A DNA stretch of 36,563 nucleotides from assembly GCA_934718785.1 (NCBI GenBank), contig CAKVAF010000017.1, positions 1 to 36,563 on the forward strand, in the 5' to 3' direction. Positions 32,935-36,563 of this stretch are shown here, piece by piece. The DNA is from an uncultured Campylobacter sp. (GTDB lineage Bacteria; Campylobacterota; Campylobacteria; Campylobacterales; Campylobacteraceae). The first letter of the stretch is position 1. Each line of letters starts with the position of its first letter. The notes beneath the pieces were generated by a model. That model searched no databases and had not been told where the DNA came from. It saw only the letters and a program-made list of their open reading frames with translations. Both the position numbers and the translations under genes were made by a program.

Positions 32935-33451
32935 CATTTTATTAATGCTTTTTTGTTTTTTAAAAGCTGCAACCACAGAAGAGCAATACCTTGAAACAAA
33001 ACGTCAGCAGCTAGAAGCTCAAACGAGGCAGTTTGACGAGGCAAAGCAAGCTTTAGAAGCTTATAAAGCCTCCTTTGAAGCCTTGCAAAAAGAAAAGCTT
33101 GATGCCTTAGCTAAAAAAGAAGCAGAGCTTAACGCCACCCTAGCTAAAATCGAGCAAGAAAGAACGAAAAATGAAGAATTTTTAAGACAAAGTGAAGCGA
33201 CTTTAAAGGCTATTGATGAAAAGACTATAGGTAGGGTTAAAGATATTTATTCACAAATGAAAGATCAAGCAATAGCTGACGTGCTTTCACAAATGGATGG
33301 CGATGAAGCAAGCCGCATAATTTTATCCCTAGAGCCTAGAAAAATTTCAGGCGTGCTTTCTAAAATGCAGCCAGCAAAGGCTAGCGAGCTTACCTTACTC
33401 ATTAAAAATTTAGACGAAAACACCACTAAGGATAATAATGCGAGCAATTAA
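32918..33451 (+). CDS. MotE-like flagellar/periplasmic protein (Cj1496c-like)
   Basis: The 177-residue protein has a signal peptide or anchor ([18 protein letters not shown]), a long coiled coil (about 20-100), and a C-terminal MgtE-N/MotE-type domain (about 105-165, IADVLSQMDGDEASRIILSLEPRKISGVLSKM). The ATG at 32918 has AGGAG upstream; an earlier start at 32882 lies deep in the preceding gene. The C. jejuni counterpart Cj1496c is a reported N-glycoprotein needed for invasion and colonisation; I think the related FlgX is described as a stator chaperone, but I am less sure of that. Three PglB sequons are visible: ELNAT (Asn72), DENTT (Asn168) and DNNAS (Asn174). Confidence 0.78.
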   Translation: MRVKFSILLMLFCFLKAATTEEQYLETKRQQLEAQTRQFDEAKQALEAYKASFEALQKEKLDALAKKEAELNATLAKIEQERTKNEEFLRQSEATLKAIDEKTIGRVKDIYSQMKDQAIADVLSQMDGDEASRIILSLEPRKISGVLSKMQPAKASELTLLIKNLDENTTKDNNASN

Positions 33452-33460
33452 AGGATCTTT

Positions 33461-34624
33461 ATGCAGGCACTAAGTGATAGAACAAGCACTTTTACAAATT
33501 CCGTCATAAGGGCAATGACAAGCATTTGTTTAAAACACAATGCCATTAATCTTTCTCAGGGCTTTCCAGACTTTGATCCGCCCAAAGCTCTTTTAAAGGC
33601 TTTAGAAAAGGTTGCTCACAAAGGACCTCATCAATACTCCCTTACAAATGGTGCAATTAATTTTAGAAAGGCTTTAGCGGCTAAATTTGAAGCCTTTAGC
33701 GGAGTTAAAATCGATGAAAACAAGCATATCATCACCACTTGTGGCTCTACTGAAGCGATGATGGCTAGTATGCTAGCTCTTGTAAATGCTGGCGAAAAGG
33801 TGATTGTTTTTAGTCCTTTTTATGAGAACTACGGAGCAGATGCTATTTTAAGCGGTGCTGAGCCAATTTTTGTGCCTTTAAAGCCTCCTCATTTTAATTT
33901 TGATGAAAACGAGCTTGAAGATGCCTTTAAAAAGGGTGTAAAAGCAATTATTGTTTGTAATCCTAGCAATCCTTGCGGCAGAGTTTTTTCGCGCGCTGAG
34001 CTTGAAACTATCGCCTTTTTAGCAAAAAAATACGATAGTTATGTGATTATGGACGAGGTGTATGAGCATATTGTTTTCAAGCCTTATGAGCATATTTATA
34101 TGGCTAGTTTGCCTGATATGTTTGAGCACACTCTTAGCTGCTCGTCTTTATCAAAGACTTATTCAATTACTGGCTGGCGGCTTGGTTATTTAATTGCAAG
34201 TGAAGAAATTATTTCAAGAGCTCACAAGGTGCATGATTTCTTAACCGTTGGCGCAGCAGCTCCTTTGCAAGAAGCCGCTGTAACAGCACTTGAGTTTGAC
34301 AAAGCTTATTATGAAGAATTAAGGCAAAAATACACAAAGATGAAAGAATGCTTTGTGGGCGGATTAAAAGCTCTTAATATCAAGCATTTTGAGCCACAGG
34401 GCGCTTATTTTGTGCTAGTAGATATTAGCGAGTTTGGCTGGCAAAGTGATAGAGATTTTTGTATGAAGCTTATTGAGCGTGTTGGCGTTGGCGCTGTGCC
34501 TGGGTCTAGCTTTTTTAAAGATAGCACAAATCATTACATACGCTTTCATTTTGCAAAAAAACTTGAAACCTTAAATGAAGCCCTAAACAGGCTTGAAAAA
34601 TTTAAATCATTGATGAGAAAATGA
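33461..34624 (+). CDS. Class I/II aminotransferase, PLP-dependent (kynurenine/methionine aminotransferase-like)
   Basis: The 387-residue protein has the fold-type I aminotransferase motifs: INLSQGFPDFDPP (29-41), the PLP-binding STEAM segment (96-100), CNPSNPCGR (166-174), DEVY (198-201), the Schiff-base Lys232 in SSLSKTYSITGWRLGY and Arg in HYIRFHFA for the substrate carboxylate. The SQGFPDFDPP start is typical of the MccB/KAT group (kynurenine, glutamine or methionine as donor) and not aspartate aminotransferase. The exact substrate is not readable. It starts nine bases after the MotE-like gene (AAAGGAT ribosome site) and overlaps rmuC by four bases. Confidence 0.85.
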   Translation: MQALSDRTSTFTNSVIRAMTSICLKHNAINLSQGFPDFDPPKALLKALEKVAHKGPHQYSLTNGAINFRKALAAKFEAFSGVKIDENKHIITTCGSTEAMMASMLALVNAGEKVIVFSPFYENYGADAILSGAEPIFVPLKPPHFNFDENELEDAFKKGVKAIIVCNPSNPCGRVFSRAELETIAFLAKKYDSYVIMDEVYEHIVFKPYEHIYMASLPDMFEHTLSCSSLSKTYSITGWRLGYLIASEEIISRAHKVHDFLTVGAAAPLQEAAVTALEFDKAYYEELRQKYTKMKECFVGGLKALNIKHFEPQGAYFVLVDISEFGWQSDRDFCMKLIERVGVGAVPGSSFFKDSTNHYIRFHFAKKLETLNEALNRLEKFKSLMRK

Positions 34625-36018
34625 GCTTTTTAGATCTTTTAAGTGCTGCTTTTATCACACTTTTAATAATGTGTGCCTTTTTAATTTTAAGGCTTTTCAA
34701 GCTTAAATTAAGCACAAATTTAGCTCAAAATGAAAAAGATAATTTAAACTTAAATTTAACAAATTTAAGAGAAGAAAAAGACAAAATTTCAAATGAGCTT
34801 AAGCAAGTAAATGCAGAAAATACCGAGCTTAAAACTAAAATAAGCGCGCTTTTAGCCCTGCTTGAGGAAAAGAAAAATACTTTAATTTTGCTTAAAAATG
34901 AGCAAAATTTGCAAAAGCAGGAGCTAGAAAATAAGCTTAAAGAGCAAAAAGAAAGCCTTAAAAAAGAATACGAAGAAAATTTTTTAAAAACAAATCAAGA
35001 ATATAAAGAAAATTTAAAAGCCCTTGAAGAGCGTTATAAACAAAGTCTTGAAGAGCTTAAGAAAGAATTTGCTAGCAATTTAAAAAGGCAAAATGAAGCC
35101 TTTTTAAGTCAAAATCAACTTTTACTCAATGATGAGGGCAAAAAGCTTTTAAATGCTATTTTTGAGCCTGTGAAAAAAAGCCTTGAAGAATATCATTTAA
35201 AGCTTGCTAAAAACGAGGTTGAAATTCAAACAAATATCAAAAATATGTTTGAATACAGCCAAAAAATTGGCGAAAAGGCTGATAAACTTTCTCAAATTTT
35301 AAAAGGAGATAAAAAGCTTCGGGGCAATTTTGCCGAGCTTCAGCTTAAAAATGTGCTTGAAAATAGCGGGCTTAAAGAGGGCTTTCACTACGATTTGCAA
35401 GAGCATTTTAAAAAAGAAGGTAAGAGCTTTTACCCTGATGCCATCGTTCATCTTAGCAAGGATAAAAGCATTATCATAGATGCTAAGTTTTCCCTGCCAA
35501 ATAGCTTTGAAAGCCTAAAATTAGAGCAAAATGAAGCCTTGATAGCCGCAGAGCTTTGTGCGAATTTAAAAGCGCGCATTGATGAGCTTGCTAAAAAACC
35601 TTATAAAAGCTTTAGCGATTATGATTTTATACTGCTTTTCATCCCTTATCAAAATATACTTGATCTTGCTCTAAATGAAGATCCTAGCCTCTATCAGCAA
35701 GCCTATAATAAGGGAATTTTTTTAACCACCCCGCACACTCTTTTTATGGCTTTAAAGACCATAGATATCACTTGGCAGCACATTCAAAGTAATGAAAACA
35801 TAGTCTCAGCCTTTCAAAAGCTTGGCTCTTTTTATGATAAATTTGCTGGAGTTATGGAAGATTTTTCAAAGATGAAGCAAAATTTTGAAAGACTTCAGGA
35901 TAATTTTTTAAGCCTTGAAAATAAATTTAGCACAGGCAAGGGTAATTTAATGTCTAAATTTAACGAGCTTAAAGAAAAAGGCGCAAAGACGACAAAGAGC
36001 TTAAATAAAGCCGATTGA
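34621..36018 (+). CDS. rmuC: DNA recombination protein RmuC
   Basis: RmuC limits inversion and recombination at short repeats in E. coli. The 465-residue protein has an N-terminal membrane helix (about 4-26), a long coiled coil (30-190) and the RmuC nuclease-like domain (about 215-400). The domain shows LRGNFAELQLKNVLE and the PD-(D/E)XK-type residues Asp273 (YPDAIVH) and Asp287-x-Lys289 (IIDAKF). Its ATG overlaps the aminotransferase stop (ATGA), so it ends the five-gene run from purA. The repeat-rich region that follows is a plausible kind of target for such a protein, but nothing links them except proximity. Confidence 0.92.
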   Translation: MSFLDLLSAAFITLLIMCAFLILRLFKLKLSTNLAQNEKDNLNLNLTNLREEKDKISNELKQVNAENTELKTKISALLALLEEKKNTLILLKNEQNLQKQELENKLKEQKESLKKEYEENFLKTNQEYKENLKALEERYKQSLEELKKEFASNLKRQNEAFLSQNQLLLNDEGKKLLNAIFEPVKKSLEEYHLKLAKNEVEIQTNIKNMFEYSQKIGEKADKLSQILKGDKKLRGNFAELQLKNVLENSGLKEGFHYDLQEHFKKEGKSFYPDAIVHLSKDKSIIIDAKFSLPNSFESLKLEQNEALIAAELCANLKARIDELAKKPYKSFSDYDFILLFIPYQNILDLALNEDPSLYQQAYNKGIFLTTPHTLFMALKTIDITWQHIQSNENIVSAFQKLGSFYDKFAGVMEDFSKMKQNFERLQDNFLSLENKFSTGKGNLMSKFNELKEKGAKTTKSLNKAD

Positions 36019-36100
36019 AATCAATTTAAAACGACAATATGTAAATTTAAAAACAGCGGCGCGAGTTTTGTAATTTATATTGAGAAAATTTTTAATAGCC

Positions 36101-36141
36101 GTCATTGCGAGCCTTGATGAAATCAAGGCGTGGCAATCCAC
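36101..36141 (+). repeat. Family B unit, direct
   Basis: This unit folds into a hairpin through CCTTGAT / ATCAAGG (loop GAA) inside ATTGC / GCAAT. It is nearly the reverse complement of the unit at 24358-24398. Confidence 0.75.
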
Positions 36142-36218
36142 GCGCAGAACTACGACACATTTTTTAAATTGTAGTAAGAATTTATGACAAGTTATTTTTT
36201 ATTTTGCCATTAAAACAA

Positions 36219-36252
36219 TGGATTGCTTCGGCGCTTCGCTTCTCGCAATGAC
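36219..36252 (-). repeat. Family B unit, inverted
   Basis: The complement reads GTCATTGCGAGAAGCGAAGC followed by GCCGAAGCAATCCA, identical to the unit at 24410-24443 apart from its ends. Confidence 0.78.
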
Positions 36253-36274
36253 AAGATTTTATTTTAATTTTTTT

Positions 36275-36300
36275 AGATTGCTTGGCTTTCTAGCAATGAC
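36275..36300 (-). repeat. Family B unit, short inverted
   Basis: The complement starts GTCATTGCTAGAAAGCC and ends AAGCAATCT. It lies eight bases before the right family A terminus. Confidence 0.6.
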
Positions 36301-36410
36301 AAGCCCCAAAAACTCGCGCCGCTGTTTTGAAATTTTATCATAAGATTTATTTTAATGGATGAAAAATACAAAAATTAACGCGTGTTTATCTCATTTGCTT
36401 GGTTTTTTGA

Positions 36411-36416
36411 TAGAAT
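36411..36416 (+). promoter_or_regulatory. -10 box of the terminal gene promoter
   Basis: TAGAAT in TTTTTTGATAGAATTTAA lies 33 bases before the ATG, the same stretch and spacing as at purA. Confidence 0.55.
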
Positions 36417-36448
36417 TTAAATAAATTTATGTAAATTGAGGAGAATTG

Positions 36449-36563
36449 ATGGAGGCTTTATATCCTTATTTTTTGACTTTGCATTTGCTTTGTGCGATTA
36501 TTTTTATAGGGTATTTATTTTGTGATGTTGTGCTTTTAAGCCCTTTAAAAAAGGCATTTGAGA
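36449..36563 (+). CDS. Start of a multi-pass membrane protein (partial, 38 residues)
   Basis: A GAGGAG ribosome site precedes the ATG by five bases. The first 38 residues (MEALYPYFLTLHLLCAIIFI ...) contain one hydrophobic helix with a conserved-looking TLHLLCA-IFIGYLFCDV pattern, in which the histidine and the FIG/FCDV turn recall CopD-like or cytochrome-like integral membrane proteins. The gene runs off the window end, so the family is not established. Confidence 0.55.
   Translation, partial: MEALYPYFLTLHLLCAIIFIGYLFCDVVLLSPLKKAFE

Larger units (their letters stand above)
36050..36328. mobile_element. Putative non-autonomous element: 20-bp perfect inverted termini around family B stem-loops
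   Basis: The left terminus AAAACAGCGGCGCGAGTTTT (36050-36069) is the exact reverse complement of the right terminus AAAACTCGCGCCGCTGTTTT (36309-36328). Inside lie three family B units: direct at 36101-36141 (GTCATTGCGAGCCTTGAT ... GGCAATCCA), inverted at 36219-36252 (TGGATTGCTTCGG ... CTCGCAATGAC), and a shorter inverted unit at 36275-36300. No ORF or transposase is inside. The structure is that of a MITE-like element; mobility is inference, and no clear target-site duplication flanks it. Confidence 0.55.
36019..36448. other. 430-bp intergenic region between rmuC and the last gene
   Basis: It is mostly filled by the element at 36050-36328. The remainder carries the promoter of the next gene (36411-36416). 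No further gene is visible. Confidence 0.7.

Noticed and set aside
36050..36328. Insertion sequence with its own transposase
   Set aside because: The segment is only 279 bp with no coding frame, so it can be at most non-autonomous.
1..36563. Poly-G tracts causing phase variation, as common in Campylobacter
   Set aside because: I saw no G or C run of eight or more; only the short A5 run in the broken gene is a possible slippage site.

Overview
The window looks like chromosome from an epsilonproteobacterium of the genus Campylobacter, close to but probably not C. jejuni. The evidence is AT-rich DNA with dense coding, a non-oxygen-tolerant style of respiratory genes (nrfHA), a ChuZ-type heme oxygenase, PglB-type glycosylation sequons, and several gene neighbourhoods I recognise from C. 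jejuni: gltB-(Cj0008-like)-gltD, katA with the ankyrin gene behind it, the Cj0040-like gene with fliK, the ThrE-type pair divergent from ldh, and purA-fliJ-like-motE-like. Species assignment is inference.

Layout. Positions 1-5.2 kb hold a C26-type glutamine amidotransferase, a YnfA-like membrane protein, tRNA-Ser(GGA), a minus-strand cluster (flavodoxin-fold oxidoreductase, map, argD, a small membrane protein) and an isochorismatase-family hydrolase. Positions 5.3-10.5 kb are a metal/heme block: a cation diffusion facilitator, the heme oxygenase chuZ with a histidine-rich tail, and divergently the heme ABC importer chuBCD; the receptor gene chuA, which separates chuZ from chuB in C. jejuni, is absent. 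Positions 10.6-11.9 kb carry a gene broken by two single-base frameshifts under a good sigma-28-type promoter. Positions 12.1-19.1 kb are glutamate synthase gltB and gltD with a HARE-HTH/PD-(D/E)XK-like gene between them. Positions 19.2-21.5 kb carry katA and its ankyrin partner. Positions 21.7-24.2 kb are a sigma-54-type flagellar operon in which the small first gene is a paralogue of an internal FliK module. Positions 24.7-27.1 kb are nitrite reductase nrfHA. Positions 27.4-31.1 kb hold a split ThrE-type exporter, ldh and a lipoprotein. Positions 31.2-36.0 kb are an overlapping five-gene run purA-fliJ-like-motE-like-aminotransferase-rmuC, followed by the start of a membrane protein gene.

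The most unusual feature is a repeat system in the intergenic spaces. A 20-bp motif (family A, AAAACTCGCGCCGCTGTTTT) occurs alone at several gene ends, as a perfect palindrome between chuZ and chuB, and as perfect inverted termini around a 279-bp segment at 36050-36328. That segment, and two other clusters (19.2 kb, 24.3-24.5 kb), contain 25-42 bp stem-loop units (family B, GTCATTGCGAG...CAATCCA), mostly in convergent pairs. Together they look like a non-coding, possibly mobile, repeat family, and one cluster sits exactly where fliK synteny with C. jejuni breaks.

Functional themes are nitrogen assimilation (gltBD, argD), heme supply and use (chu genes, katA with its ankyrin partner, nrfHA), and flagellar assembly (fliK pair, fliJ-like, motE-like, the broken sigma-28 gene).
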